Part shown: positions 1 through 8,860 of the stretch, piece after piece | Numbering within the stretch: position 1 is the first letter of the stretch | How the letters are laid out: every line of letters begins with the position of its first letter | Origin: Pseudomonadota bacterium | Lineage (GTDB): Bacteria; Pseudomonadota; Alphaproteobacteria; Acetobacterales; Acetobacteraceae | Assembly: GCA_018240405.1 (NCBI GenBank) | Contig: JAFEFW010000004.1 | Span: forward strand, 1 to 53,230 | Reading direction: 5' to 3' | DNA: 53,230 nucleotides | The notes under the pieces: generated by a model | The model's database searches: none | Told to the model about the DNA's origin: nothing | What the model saw: only the letters and a program-made list of their open reading frames with translations | Made by a program: the position numbers and the translations under genes

Positions 1-1127
1 GCGAACCCCGCCTCGGCCACCATCGCCTGGATCACTTCAGCCAATTGCGCCTGATCCGGCGTGTTCGGCACCATCATGGTGACCGGCACCGGCGTCGCCA
101 CGCCGGCCTGCTTCACCAGCGCCTTGGCCTTGGCCAAGTCCCGTCCGGGCGGCGGCAGGTCCTTCAGATAGAACGGCGAGGACGACGACACCGCCTGCAC
201 CGTCGGCGCATACATGCCGCTGAACACCACCTCGATTAGCGCCTTACGGTCCAGCGCCGCATCGAACGCCTGCCTCAGCAGCGCATTCTGGCCCAACGGG
301 TTCTTCGCCGTCTCGCCATTGCCGACGTTGAACGTGATGCCGAGATAGCCGAGCGACGGCGAAGTGACGATGCGAAGCTTGGGATCGGCCTTTACCTCGG
401 CCACGTCGGTCGGCAGCACCCGCTCCGCAATGTCAATCGAGCCGGTGCGGAGGTTCGCCGTCTGCACCGCGGTGTCGGTCATCGGCTGATAGATCACCTT
501 GTCGAAATGAATATCCTTGGCATTCCAGTAACCGGGAAAGCGTTCCAGCACGATGCGGTCCTGCGCCACCCGTTCGCTGAACCGGAACGGTCCGTTGCAC
601 ACCGGCTTCAGGCCAAAATCCTTGCCCGCCGCCTCGGCGGCCTTGGGTGCCACGATCATCCCCGCCCGGTCGGTGAACTGCGCCAGCAGCGGCGCCGAGG
701 GCGATTTCAGCACGATCCGCACGGTCAGCGGGTCCACAACCTCGACATGGTCGATGGAACTGATCTCGCTGCGGCGGAAACTGCCCTGCATCGTCAGGTG
801 GCGCTCGAGCCCGTATTTCACGGCCGCCGCGTCGAACGCCTCGCCATCGTGGAACGTGACGTTCGGTCGTAGTTTCAGCACCAGCGTAACCGGGTCCGCC
901 CATTCGTATGACGTCGCCAGTTGCGGCACGATCTGCAGTTTCTCATCGATGTCGAACAGCTTGTCGCACAGCCCGGCAAAAACGATCCGCCCCACATAGC
1001 TGCGCGCCAGGGTCGGATCCATGATGTCGGCGTCCTGCCGCAGCGCGATGCGGAGCGTCTGCGCCTGTGCGCCCACGCAGGAAATGGCAAACACGGCCAA
1101 GCCGGCCAACAGGCAGAGAAGACGCAT
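1..1127 (-). CDS. Partial ABC transporter substrate-binding protein, peptide/nickel type (family 5)
   Basis: This gene runs off the left edge, so its C-terminus is missing; about 375 codons are visible. The N-terminus is a Sec signal peptide with a hydrophobic stretch (LLCLLAGLAVFAI) ending near AQAQT. The next part, TLRIALRQDADIMDP, is the usual opening of SBP_bac_5 periplasmic binding proteins, which deliver oligopeptides or other solutes to an ABC permease. Further family features are VTFHDGEAFDAAAV, a KSPSAPLLAQF segment and VIYQPMTDTAVQTANLRTG. The usual length is about 500 residues, so roughly three quarters is present. The ATG at 1127 directly precedes the signal peptide. The permease genes, if linked, lie outside the window, and the substrate cannot be told. 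Confidence 0.9.
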   Translation of the reverse strand, partial: MRLLCLLAGLAVFAISCVGAQAQTLRIALRQDADIMDPTLARSYVGRIVFAGLCDKLFDIDEKLQIVPQLATSYEWADPVTLVLKLRPNVTFHDGEAFDAAAVKYGLERHLTMQGSFRRSEISSIDHVEVVDPLTVRIVLKSPSAPLLAQFTDRAGMIVAPKAAEAAGKDFGLKPVCNGPFRFSERVAQDRIVLERFPGYWNAKDIHFDKVIYQPMTDTAVQTANLRTGSIDIAERVLPTDVAEVKADPKLRIVTSPSLGYLGITFNVGNGETAKNPLGQNALLRQAFDAALDRKALIEVVFSGMYAPTVQAVSSSSPFYLKDLPPPGRDLAKAKALVKQAGVATPVPVTMMVPNTPDQAQLAEVIQAMVAEAGF

Positions 1128-1293
1128 CAGGCTCCGTCCCAGGAACTGCAACATCGGGGAGCATGGCGGACAGTGCTGCGCCGCCGCAAGGCCCGATCGT
1201 GACCGGCCGCAACGCCTTAGGACATCGTTGGCATCAGCGCAGCCACGGCGCGATGATGGCGGCTGCGTTGCAACCGGCCGAGGGACCAGGGTC

Positions 1294-1698
1294 ATGAATG
1301 GGACGGACAAGAATGCGGACGCGGGAAAATCCCCTTCGGACCTGATCGACGCTCGTATTGCGGAACTATGCGACTGGCGCGGGGATATGCTCGCCCGCCT
1401 GCGGCAGTTGATCCGCGAAGCCGATCCGGAGGTGGTCGAGGAATGGAAATGGCGCGGCGTCCCTGTCTGGTCGCACGACGGAATCGTCTGCACAGGCGAG
1501 ACCTACAAATCGGTCGTCAAGATGACCTTTGCCAAGGGCGCGAGCCTGCCGGACCCGGCGGGCCTGTTCAACGCCAGCCTGGACGGCAACACGCGGCGTG
1601 CCATCGATCTCCGCGAGGGCGAAAAGATCAATGAGGCTGCCCTGAAGGCCCTGATCCAGGCCGCTGTAGCCCTGAACGGGTCGAAGCGGCGGCGCTGA
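1294..1698 (+). CDS. DUF1801 family protein
   Basis: A 134-residue soluble protein. The conserved part begins with a helical LIDARIAELCDWRGDMLARLRQLIREADP segment split by a short turn, followed by VVEEWKWRGVPVW and TYKSVVKMTFAKGA, which are the tryptophan-rich and lysine-rich signatures of the DUF1801 (YdhG/YdeI-like) fold. The molecular function of the family is not established. The reading frame is open upstream to 1021, but the ATG at 1294 follows a purine-rich AGGGACCAGG and gives a family-typical length. The gene stands alone between a divergent binding-protein gene and an MBL hydrolase gene, so context gives no further clue. Confidence 0.8.
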   Translation: MNGTDKNADAGKSPSDLIDARIAELCDWRGDMLARLRQLIREADPEVVEEWKWRGVPVWSHDGIVCTGETYKSVVKMTFAKGASLPDPAGLFNASLDGNTRRAIDLREGEKINEAALKALIQAAVALNGSKRRR

Positions 1699-1805
1699 TC
1701 TCCGACACTCCGTACCGAGCGCCGGTGCTCACGACTGTGCTGGGTAAACGTGACGGACGCGGTTCGGCTGTTTATCCTGACCGGCGCGTGAACAGGAGGA
1801 TGCGG

Positions 1806-2783
1806 ATGGCGTTGCGGCAGGCGGACGCGCTGGAAATCCAGGTGCTGGTCGATAACGTCACCGACTCGCTGTCGTCGACGCCGGTCTTTGTTACGCGGGA
1901 ATGGGTACAGTTGCAGAAGCGCGGCATGCGACGCACGTCCGGCGCGGCGCTGTGCTGCGCCAATCACGGCTTGTCGCTGGTAATCACCGCGCATGGCCCG
2001 AGCGGCCCGCGCACGCTGCTGTTCGATGGCGGTCCGGTCGATTACGCCGTTGAGCGGAACGGCACCCGCCTGGGCGTCGACTTTGGTGCGATCGAGGCGG
2101 CCATGCTGTCGCACGGCCACTGGGACCACGCCGGCGGCATCCCGCGTGCGTTGAGCATGATCAACGCCGCCAACGGGTCCAAGCCGATCCCGCTGTATCT
2201 GCATCCCGGCATGTTCCATGAGCGCGGCCAGCGCCAACCGGACGGCGGCGTCTTCCCAATGGATAACGTTCCGGTCCCGGCGCTGTGGCGCGAATACGGG
2301 GCGGAGCCGGTGGTGACCGATCAGCCTGATACGTGCCTTGACGATTTGTTCTGGATCAGCGGCGAAATTCCTCGCCTGACGGCCTACGAGAAAGGCCTGG
2401 TCAACCAGGTGCGCCGCATCGCCTGGGACGAGCCGTGGGAGCCGGATCCTCTGCTGATGGATGAGCGGTTCCTGGCGGTGAACGTAAAAGACAAGGGCCT
2501 GGTGGTCTTCAGTGCCTGCTCCCACGCCGGCATCGTCAACGTCCTGCACGAGGCGCGGGCGCGCTTTCCTGGCGTGAAGCTCTACGCCGCGATGGGCGGC
2601 TTCCACCTGTCCGGCCCGACCGAGGCGGCGATCCCGGAGACGGTCCACGACCTGGCGCAGTTCGGGCTGGACCTGGTCATTCCCGCGCATTGCACCGGGT
2701 GGCGCGCCGTCAATGCGTTGGTGCAGGCGTTCGGCGAGCAGGTCGTGTTGCCAGCGGCGGTCGGGAAACGCTTCACGCTGTGA
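1806..2783 (+). CDS. MBL-fold metallo-hydrolase, dihydropterin-phosphate-synthase-like subgroup
   Basis: A 325-residue metallo-beta-lactamase-fold protein. HGHWDH at residues 103-108 is the HxHxDH dinuclear metal site; SACSHAG and GGFHLSG later in the chain are the other metal-site loops. This combination is typical of the archaeal-type 7,8-dihydropterin-6-methyl-4-(ribofuranosyl)aminobenzene-5'-phosphate synthase relatives, whose bacterial members mostly have unknown substrates. I chose the ATG at 1806 because a perfect AGGAGG lies six bases upstream; the in-frame ATG at 1800 sits directly on that site. Its stop is followed closely by the DUF4239 gene, so co-transcription is likely. The substrate is not predictable from sequence. 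Confidence 0.85.
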   Translation: MALRQADALEIQVLVDNVTDSLSSTPVFVTREWVQLQKRGMRRTSGAALCCANHGLSLVITAHGPSGPRTLLFDGGPVDYAVERNGTRLGVDFGAIEAAMLSHGHWDHAGGIPRALSMINAANGSKPIPLYLHPGMFHERGQRQPDGGVFPMDNVPVPALWREYGAEPVVTDQPDTCLDDLFWISGEIPRLTAYEKGLVNQVRRIAWDEPWEPDPLLMDERFLAVNVKDKGLVVFSACSHAGIVNVLHEARARFPGVKLYAAMGGFHLSGPTEAAIPETVHDLAQFGLDLVIPAHCTGWRAVNALVQAFGEQVVLPAAVGKRFTL

Positions 2784-2800
2784 CGCCCACACTTCCAGCG

Positions 2801-3607
2801 ATGTCAACGGAACTGGTGTCCGCGGCCGTGGTCTTTGTCCTGCTGTCCGGCAGCGCGGCCGGATCATTCTTGATTCGTCGTGTTCTGCCGGAACAGCATC
2901 GCAGCCGTGAAACCACGGAGCTGATGCAAATTACGATAAGCCTGCTGGCGACGTTCGCGGCCATCGTCCTTGGCCTTCTTACAGCATCGGTGAAGCAGAA
3001 CTACGACAAGGCAGCGCATGACTGGGGTGCCTATGGCTTTGAGTTGGCCGCACTCGACCGGTGCCTGAGCAATTACGGTCCGCAGGCTGACGCCGCCCGA
3101 ACGGCCCTGCATCGCTATGTCGCCGCTGCCATCGCCACGAACTGGCCGGCCGAACCAAACCCCGCCGGACTCAACTATCCTGACACAAGCGGCATGGCGC
3201 GCATCGACGCTACGCCCGTCCTGACCGGGCTGATGGAGGCGATCGGCAATGCGATTCTGTCGCTGACACCTTCCCCCGGGCCGCAAGCCGAACGCGCGGC
3301 GACGTGCCGGTCGCGGTTTGGCGTCGTCCGGGATACCCGCCTGGGTCTGCTGGGGGACGAGGAGCGCGGCTTGTTCAACCCATTCTACCAGATCCTGCTG
3401 CTGTGGCTGATGATCATTTTTGCCTGCTTCGGCCTGGTAGCGCCGCCGAATGGCGTGGCGGTACTAACGGTCGTTTTGTGCGCCTTCTCGCTGAGCAGTG
3501 TGATCTTTCTCATCCTCGATCTCGGCCAGCCATTTGGCGGTTTGTTCGGCATCTCCAGCACCAGCATGCGAGCCGTCCTGGCCACCATGCTGACACCGGC
3601 GCAGTAG
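2801..3607 (+). CDS. DUF4239 family membrane protein, copy 1
   Basis: A 268-residue integral membrane protein. A first hydrophobic helix follows the start, then HRSRETTELMQITISLLATFAAIVLG spans a second helix ending in GLLTASVKQNYDKAAHDW, the hallmark of the DUF4239 'bestrophin-like' family. A soluble central part of about 120 residues follows, then two C-terminal helices (LLLWLMIIFACFGLVAPP and a VVLCAFSLSSVIFLILDL stretch). I chose the ATG at 2801 because it aligns with the start of the neighbouring paralogue; a GTG at 2780 overlapping the MBL stop is possible. Function is unknown; the bestrophin comparison suggests, but does not show, an ion channel. A related copy follows 14 bases downstream. 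Confidence 0.8.
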   Translation: MSTELVSAAVVFVLLSGSAAGSFLIRRVLPEQHRSRETTELMQITISLLATFAAIVLGLLTASVKQNYDKAAHDWGAYGFELAALDRCLSNYGPQADAARTALHRYVAAAIATNWPAEPNPAGLNYPDTSGMARIDATPVLTGLMEAIGNAILSLTPSPGPQAERAATCRSRFGVVRDTRLGLLGDEERGLFNPFYQILLLWLMIIFACFGLVAPPNGVAVLTVVLCAFSLSSVIFLILDLGQPFGGLFGISSTSMRAVLATMLTPAQ

Positions 3608-3621
3608 CCGGCAACCCGACC

Positions 3622-4416
3622 ATGCTATCCCCGGAATTGCTCTCCGCGCTCATTGCCTTCGTGCTGCTGCTGAGCAGCGCGGGTCTCGGCACGTTCGTCC
3701 GCCATCGCCTGCCGGAGCATCACCGGAGCCGCGAAACGACCGAATTGTTGCAGGTCGCAATCAATCTGCTGGTCACGTTCGCTGCGCTGGTACTCGGACT
3801 GCTGACCGCGTCGGTGAAGCAGAATTTCGACCGCACCGCGCATGATTGGGAGGGATACACACTGCAGCTCTCGATCCTCGATGACTGCCTGCGTAGCTAC
3901 GGCGGCGAAACATCAGATATCCGGAACGACCTGCATGCCTACGTCGCCGGCGTGATCGCCAGCACCTGGCAGGACACGCCATTACCGCCGGCTTTGGCAT
4001 CATTAGCGACGGCTAAGCCACGCGATCCGCATAGGCTTGGCGCTTTCATCAACCAGATTGGAACCGGGTTGAATCAGCTGGTGCCGGCGACGCCGTTTCA
4101 GCACCGCCAGTTCGCCATGTGCCTCGACCGCTACAAGGACGTTCTGGCCGCCCGCCTGCGGGTACTGGAGGATTCCCGCGCTGGCCTGTTTCAGCCGTTT
4201 TACGCCATTCTGCTATTCTGGCTGATGATCATGTTCGCCTGCTTCGGATTCGTGACGCCGATCAACCGGGTCACTGCGGTTACGACCGTGCTGTGCGCAA
4301 TCTCGCTTAGCAGCGTGATCTTTGTCATTGTCGACCTGAGCACGCCATACACCGGCCTGTTCGCCATTTCCAGCGATGGCGCGCGCGACGCATTGATGAT
4401 GATGCTGACGCCGTAA
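3622..4416 (+). CDS. DUF4239 family membrane protein, copy 2
   Basis: A 264-residue paralogue of the preceding gene with the same layout: N-terminal helix, ETTELLQVAINLLVTFAALV, the signature GLLTASVKQNFDRTAHDW, a variable middle, and C-terminal helices containing LLFWLMIMFACFGFVTP and AISLSSVIFVIVDL. The helices and signature are closely conserved between the copies, while the central soluble part has diverged strongly. This indicates an old tandem duplication with shared membrane architecture, perhaps subunits of one hetero-oligomer (inference). The start ATG at 3622 lies 14 bases after the upstream stop. A stop at 4414-4416 ends the rightward gene group. Confidence 0.8.
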   Translation: MLSPELLSALIAFVLLLSSAGLGTFVRHRLPEHHRSRETTELLQVAINLLVTFAALVLGLLTASVKQNFDRTAHDWEGYTLQLSILDDCLRSYGGETSDIRNDLHAYVAGVIASTWQDTPLPPALASLATAKPRDPHRLGAFINQIGTGLNQLVPATPFQHRQFAMCLDRYKDVLAARLRVLEDSRAGLFQPFYAILLFWLMIMFACFGFVTPINRVTAVTTVLCAISLSSVIFVIVDLSTPYTGLFAISSDGARDALMMMLTP

Positions 4417-4528
4417 CCGGCGCTGGCTGACCGGCTCGGGCCGGCAGCGAAGACTCCGGCGCAGCAACGGAAATGGGACGCCGCGCGACGCGATCCAGCG
4501 GCGCCCGCAGTGCGCCGCTGTTCCGGCG

Positions 4529-5104
4529 CTACGCCCGCACCTGCCGGTGATATTCCTTGTTCGGCATCATGTCCGTCGCCGACGCCATCCGGTTCGACAG
4601 ATTGAAAAACGCTGTCGTCTCGGACAGATCGAAGATGTCCTCCTGGGTCAGTCCCACCTTACGCAGCCCGTCGCGGTCGGCGTCATCCACCAGATTCGGC
4701 GTCGTCGTCAGCTTCCAGGCAAAATCCAGCATCGCCCGCTGCCGCGCATCCAGCTTCGCCACCCGGTAGTTCAGTGCCATCATCTCACCGAGTTCCGGAT
4801 CGCCCGACAACTGGCGTACTGCGGCGCCATGCGCCACCAGGCAGTAATAGCACCGGTTCGCCGAGGAAACGACAACGGCGACCATCTCCCGCTCCAGCTT
4901 CGACAGGCCGGATTTCGACAGCATGATCTCGTTGTACATCGCCATGAAATTGCGCAGGCGCTGCGGCTTCAGGCTGTATGTGCTGAAGACGTTGGGCACG
5001 AAGCCCAACTTCTCCACGCATTTCGCCCAGATCACTTTCAGATCGTCCTCCAGCCCCGCAGGGTCGGGAACGCCGAGGGCTGAGATATGGTCAGGCTGTG
5101 GCAT
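4529..5104 (-). CDS. AhpD-like peroxidase-related protein (carboxymuconolactone decarboxylase fold)
   Basis: A 191-residue protein of the peroxidase-related (AhpD/CMD) family. The redox motif is visible as CYYC at residues 85-88 followed by His92 (CxxCxxxH), preceded by the conserved LSKLEREMVAVVVSSANRC helix with its glutamates. Such proteins reduce peroxides through the cysteine pair with a partner reductant. The gene starts three bases after the stop of the upstream LLM oxidoreductase gene, so the two form one leftward operon; the pair may handle a flavin-generated peroxide or related substrate, which is inference. Length and motif agree with the family. Confidence 0.87.
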   Translation of the reverse strand: MPQPDHISALGVPDPAGLEDDLKVIWAKCVEKLGFVPNVFSTYSLKPQRLRNFMAMYNEIMLSKSGLSKLEREMVAVVVSSANRCYYCLVAHGAAVRQLSGDPELGEMMALNYRVAKLDARQRAMLDFAWKLTTTPNLVDDADRDGLRKVGLTQEDIFDLSETTAFFNLSNRMASATDMMPNKEYHRQVRA

Positions 5105-5107
5105 GCC

Positions 5108-6205
5108 CTACTCCGCCGCCCGCGCCGTCACGGCATCTGTCTTCCAGGAATGCAGCACGGGCAACACCTCCTTCGCATAAAGTTTCAGCCCATCTTCCGC
5201 TAACTTGAACGGCGTGCCGCCGAATCGGAAGGAGGTGGCAAGCTCAAACTCACCGACAATGGCGCGGCGTTCCTCGAACATCTTCAGAATGTGTTCCGGT
5301 GTGCCCCAGACCGCTGCCTGCAGGAAGGCCGAGACGATGCCGTCCATGCCGATTTCCTTCGCCAGCGCGATCTTCTGCGCGTAGGCGTCGTAGCCCTTCA
5401 CCTGGCTGAAATGCTCGCCGAGCAATTCGTAGTGGTAGAAGTTGGATTCGACGAACTTACCCATGTATTTGCGAGCGAGCTCCTCCGCGCCGTCCATGGT
5501 CGGCGTGCAGATGCAGAAATCTGCCAGCAGTGGCGCGAGTGGCGGCGTGCCGTGCAGTTCCTTGATCAACTGCCGGTGCTTCTCGATCATCGGCATGCGC
5601 ATTGGCCACGGCCGATCGGCGAACATCACCATCCGTGCGTTCAGCTTGGCCGCCGACACCACCGAGTCCTCGGACGAGGCCACAGCGTAGACGCGCCCGT
5701 CGATCGGCTTGTAGGGACGTGGTCGCAACTCCGTGCGCGGCTGCTTGTAGAACGGACCGTCGCCCTCGATAAAGCCGGTCTGCAGCGCCTTGACGATCAT
5801 CGCCGCCGCCTCATCGAAGCGGCCGCGCGACTCGTCCATGGTGCCACGAAACGCGTGGAACTCGCGGCGGGCCAGGCCACGACCCATGCCCAGGCGCAGC
5901 CGGCCCTTCGACAGCATATCCACCACGATGGCCCGCTCCGCGACGCGCAGCGGGTCGTTCCACGGCAGGATCACGGCCGCCGTTCCCAGATCGATGTTGG
6001 GACAAACCGCGGCCAGGTACGCCATCAGTTGCAGATTGTCCGGGCAGAATGAGTAATCGTTGAAGTGATGCTCGACCGACCACAAAACGTCGAAGCCTGA
6101 GTCGGCCGCCAAACGGGCCAGCGCCAGTTCCTCATCCCATGCCTGCTGGTCCGAGACATTGTCCCAGCCATAGGTGGCAAACACCATCTGCAAGCCGACG
6201 TCCAT
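5108..6205 (-). CDS. LLM class flavin-dependent oxidoreductase
   Basis: A 365-residue luciferase-like (LLM) monooxygenase. Typical features are LVWSVEHHF-type text (here FDVLWSVEHHFNDYSF) in the first barrel strands, IDLGTAAVILPWNDPLRVAE, then the SKGRLRLGMGRG phosphate/flavin region. These enzymes use reduced FMN or F420 and oxygen to oxidise varied substrates; the substrate here is unknown. I chose the ATG at 6205 because GGGAG lies upstream and the protein then starts MDVGLQMVFATYGW, matching the first beta strand; an ATG at 6274 in the same frame is less likely. It is the first gene of an operon with the AhpD-like gene and is divergent from the membrane-protein gene at 6426. Confidence 0.88.
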   Translation of the reverse strand: MDVGLQMVFATYGWDNVSDQQAWDEELALARLAADSGFDVLWSVEHHFNDYSFCPDNLQLMAYLAAVCPNIDLGTAAVILPWNDPLRVAERAIVVDMLSKGRLRLGMGRGLARREFHAFRGTMDESRGRFDEAAAMIVKALQTGFIEGDGPFYKQPRTELRPRPYKPIDGRVYAVASSEDSVVSAAKLNARMVMFADRPWPMRMPMIEKHRQLIKELHGTPPLAPLLADFCICTPTMDGAEELARKYMGKFVESNFYHYELLGEHFSQVKGYDAYAQKIALAKEIGMDGIVSAFLQAAVWGTPEHILKMFEERRAIVGEFELATSFRFGGTPFKLAEDGLKLYAKEVLPVLHSWKTDAVTARAAE

Positions 6206-6425
6206 CGCGATCTCCCGTACGTTTCCGAGCACCATGCTCCCACGACGGAGCGCGTGCCGCAACCGCCGGATCAAGCAGCCGGACCAGGACGAACGCGGTC
6301 CGGACAGTGCTGTGAAGCATTTCAGTGGGCCATTGCAATGTTGTTGTCATGGTCCATTGGCGTGAATGACTGGCATGGACTAGGGCCTATGTGATTTTAC
6401 TTGAAACAGGGATTGAGAGTGTACA

Positions 6426-7358
6426 ATGCGACCTGCCGTACTGGCACCGCACGGCGTTTGGCTGCCGCTCGCCGTTATGGCCGTCTGCACCGCCCTGCCC
6501 TCGCTCGGGCATCTTGCTTTAAAGACGATCCCGGTGTGGGCAGTGGTCATTGCATTCTTCAGCGCCATGGCGATGCCAGCCGGCCATGCCACACGCGCGG
6601 AAGGCGCCCACGCCGCTGCCATCGTTGTCGCCATTGCAACGCTGTCACCGCTGCTGGCGACACTGCTCGCGCGCGCCCTGGATGTTGACGCCGAAACAGG
6701 CGCACTGATGGCACTGACCGCCTGTGCACCGATCACCCCCGCCGTGGGCTCGGTGGCTGCACTCTTGCGCCTGCCGGGACGCGCGCCAATGATGGCTGCC
6801 TTGCTGGCCGCGCTGATCAGCCCGGCCGTCCTATGGGCGGTCAGCGGCCTGCTGACCGGCAACGCTCTACCGGTTTCGGCCGCCACCGTGGCTATCCGGA
6901 TGGGACTGGTGGTGATGCTGCCCACCATCCTCGCATTCGGCCTGCGCCACCTCTACCCAGCCCGGAGCATGGCGTGGTGCTTCGAGTTCCGGGGCATGGT
7001 CGTCGTCGGGCTGTCCATGGTCGCGGCCGCTCGTGGCGAGGGGCTTGCGTTCAGCCTGCGCCACCCGCTTCTCGGGATAAAACTGGCGGGCCTGGCCTTT
7101 GCAGTGACCGGTTGTGCCATGCTCGCCGGCTGGGCGATGTCGAGGGCGTTCGGGCGCGACGCAGCCCTGTCCGGCACCATGGCTGCCGGGATGCGCAGCA
7201 CGCCTTCCGCCTGGGCTGCCATCGGTACCAGTCTCGGTGAGCTTGGCACCACCTACATGACGCTGACGGTGCTGCCATTCTACCTTGTGCCCTTGATCCT
7301 GCGTGCCGTCCTAAGCCTCCGCCGGGCTCCCGTTGTCACCGCCACCAAAGTGGCCTGA
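6426..7358 (+). CDS. Polytopic membrane protein, possibly related to bile acid:sodium symporters
   Basis: A 310-residue, very hydrophobic protein with about nine or ten predicted membrane helices and almost no soluble loops. Two regions look like the paired motifs of BASS-type transporters: ALTACAPITPAVGSVAAL near residues 98-115 and GMRSTPSAWAAIGTSLG near 255-271, each a small-residue stretch with a proline or crossing-like break. This resemblance is by eye and weak, so the family is uncertain. The ribosome binding site before the ATG at 6426 is poor. The gene stands alone, divergent from the LLM operon. Confidence 0.6.
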   Translation: MRPAVLAPHGVWLPLAVMAVCTALPSLGHLALKTIPVWAVVIAFFSAMAMPAGHATRAEGAHAAAIVVAIATLSPLLATLLARALDVDAETGALMALTACAPITPAVGSVAALLRLPGRAPMMAALLAALISPAVLWAVSGLLTGNALPVSAATVAIRMGLVVMLPTILAFGLRHLYPARSMAWCFEFRGMVVVGLSMVAAARGEGLAFSLRHPLLGIKLAGLAFAVTGCAMLAGWAMSRAFGRDAALSGTMAAGMRSTPSAWAAIGTSLGELGTTYMTLTVLPFYLVPLILRAVLSLRRAPVVTATKVA

Positions 7359-7439
7359 CCTGTTCCCCAGGGGCCGCCGGCTCTCGACCTCTGCGTTTCC
7401 TGCGCTACAGTCACCGGTATCGACTGGAGGAAACACGCT

Positions 7440-7781
7440 ATGCCGCTGAAACGCATGGTGCTGGAAATCGGCATGGGCACCGATATCCGCGGCGCCGATC
7501 CCACCAAGGCCGCAGTCCGCGCGCTGCGCGACGCGCTCTGGCACAATTCCCTCTCGATCGCCAACGCGCTCGGCCAGGACACCGACGCAATGCAGGTGGA
7601 AGTCACGATCGGCGTGCCGCATCCGGAGCGCGTCAACAAGGAGGAGGTGCTCGCCGTCCTGCCGCACGGCACCGGCACGGTCACCTGCGTCGAGGGTGGG
7701 TTGGAGATCCCCAACGACGAAGGCACCAACTCCACCCTAATTGCCAGCGCCGCCGCGGTGGTCTGGCTCGACATTCCTTAA
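7440..7781 (+). CDS. Lin0512 family protein, copy 1
   Basis: A 113-residue protein of the uncharacterised Lin0512 family. It opens with KRMVLEIGMGTDIRGADPTKAA, where the GxGxDxxGxDxTKAA pattern is the family signature, followed by a helix (AVRALRDALWHNSLS) and a VEVTIGVPHPERV strand. GGAGGAAAC lies upstream of the ATG. The second copy begins 14 bases after this stop, so the two are translated from one message and may form a heteromer (inference). Function is unknown. Confidence 0.8.
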   Translation: MPLKRMVLEIGMGTDIRGADPTKAAVRALRDALWHNSLSIANALGQDTDAMQVEVTIGVPHPERVNKEEVLAVLPHGTGTVTCVEGGLEIPNDEGTNSTLIASAAAVVWLDIP

Positions 7782-7795
7782 GGAGGCCGATCGAC

Positions 7796-8140
7796 ATGCC
7801 CCGGAAACGCGTGATCCTGGAACTCGGCACCGGCAACGACCTGCATGGCGGCGACTATACGAAGGCGGCGCTGCGCGCGGTGCAGGACGCCCTGCATCAC
7901 TCCTCCCTGGCGATGCTGCGCTCGCTGGGCGTCGACCCGAAGACAGGAATGTTCGTCGAGGTGACAATCGGCGTGCAGCAACCCGAGAAGGTAGACATCG
8001 AGGCGGTGCGGAAAAGCCTGCCCTACGGCGTCGTCACCGCGAAGGCGGTAAAAGGCGGCCTGGACGTCATCGATCGCGAACGCGGAGACAACGCGGTGAT
8101 TGCCAACGCTGCCGTCGCGGTGCGGCTGGAACTACCGTAG
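7796..8140 (+). CDS. Lin0512 family protein, copy 2
   Basis: A 114-residue paralogue of the preceding gene: KRVILELGTGNDLHGGDYTKAA at the start, then a helix with VQDALHHSSLAMLRSLGVD, a VEVTIGVQQPEKVD strand and a final NAAVAVRLELP strand that matches SAAAVVWLDIP in copy 1. A strong AAGGAGG precedes the ATG. The two copies are roughly half identical, so the duplication is old, and retention of both in tandem suggests a functional pair. No catalytic role has been assigned to the family. Confidence 0.8.
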   Translation: MPRKRVILELGTGNDLHGGDYTKAALRAVQDALHHSSLAMLRSLGVDPKTGMFVEVTIGVQQPEKVDIEAVRKSLPYGVVTAKAVKGGLDVIDRERGDNAVIANAAVAVRLELP

Positions 8141-8291
8141 CGCGCGCACCGGGACGCGCCGGCTTCCTCATAGTCGCCGCAACGCAGCGGACCGGCGCTG
8201 CCACTTTCGATAATCGGTCCCCGGAGCAAGCCGGAAGCATGTTCCGGCATGCCATGGCGACAGTGGCTGCCGCCGGCGGAGGCTGGGCTTG

Positions 8292-8687
8292 CTACAGGGC
8301 GAAGGGCAGCCGGCCCTCGTGATAGCCGTTCTCGTCGAAATGCTGCTGGCCATTTTCCAGCATGCCACGCCGCACATAGTCAGCGATGCCGGGATGCTGT
8401 GTCAGGTAGTAGCGCTCATCCACCTTGATCTCGAAGGGCATCCGGCCCTCAAAGTACCCGTCGTCCACAAAATGCTTCTGCGGCGACGCCACCAGCCCCT
8501 GGTCGATCGCTTCCGCGATGTCGGGATAGCGGGTCCGGTACCATGCGGCATCGACTTCGATGCCAGCGATCATACGGCGGATCATCTCCACGAAGTTTTC
8601 ATACGTACAGGTCGCCATCAGCTCGCCATTGACGGTTTCGAGCGTCATGTAGGCTTTCAGGACCTCGAACGGCGGCAGGTACTTCAT
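8292..8687 (-). CDS. Small protein with two tandem HF-x3-GY-x-EGR-x-PF repeats
   Basis: A 131-residue soluble protein with an N-terminal part of about 45 residues and two copies of a 40-residue repeat. Copy 1 reads AAWYRTRYPDIAEAI then HFVDDGYFEGRMPF; copy 2 reads ERYYLTQHPGIADYV then HFDENGYHEGRLPF. I know this unit (YL..NPD(V/I)A..., H(Y/F)...G..EGR.P) from the ends of glycosyltransferases and surface-polysaccharide proteins of alphaproteobacteria, where it is often tandem. Here it is detached from any transferase domain. The role is unknown; a binding or scaffold unit is possible. The gene is convergent with the Lin0512 pair. Confidence 0.7.
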   Translation of the reverse strand: MKYLPPFEVLKAYMTLETVNGELMATCTYENFVEMIRRMIAGIEVDAAWYRTRYPDIAEAIDQGLVASPQKHFVDDGYFEGRMPFEIKVDERYYLTQHPGIADYVRRGMLENGQQHFDENGYHEGRLPFAL

Positions 8688-8860
8688 GCGCTTCCACGTG
8701 CTGTGCGGCGCAAATATCCATGCAGGTCGGCCCGAAACGCAACCTCATTTTTCAGCCACAATAGGTGCGGGAACGGTAGCAGACCGACGCATCCCCTACG
8801 GGGGTCGCGCACCGGCTCGCGGGCCATCGGTCGGCATGCGGCCGCTCGCTTCCCCTGGCA

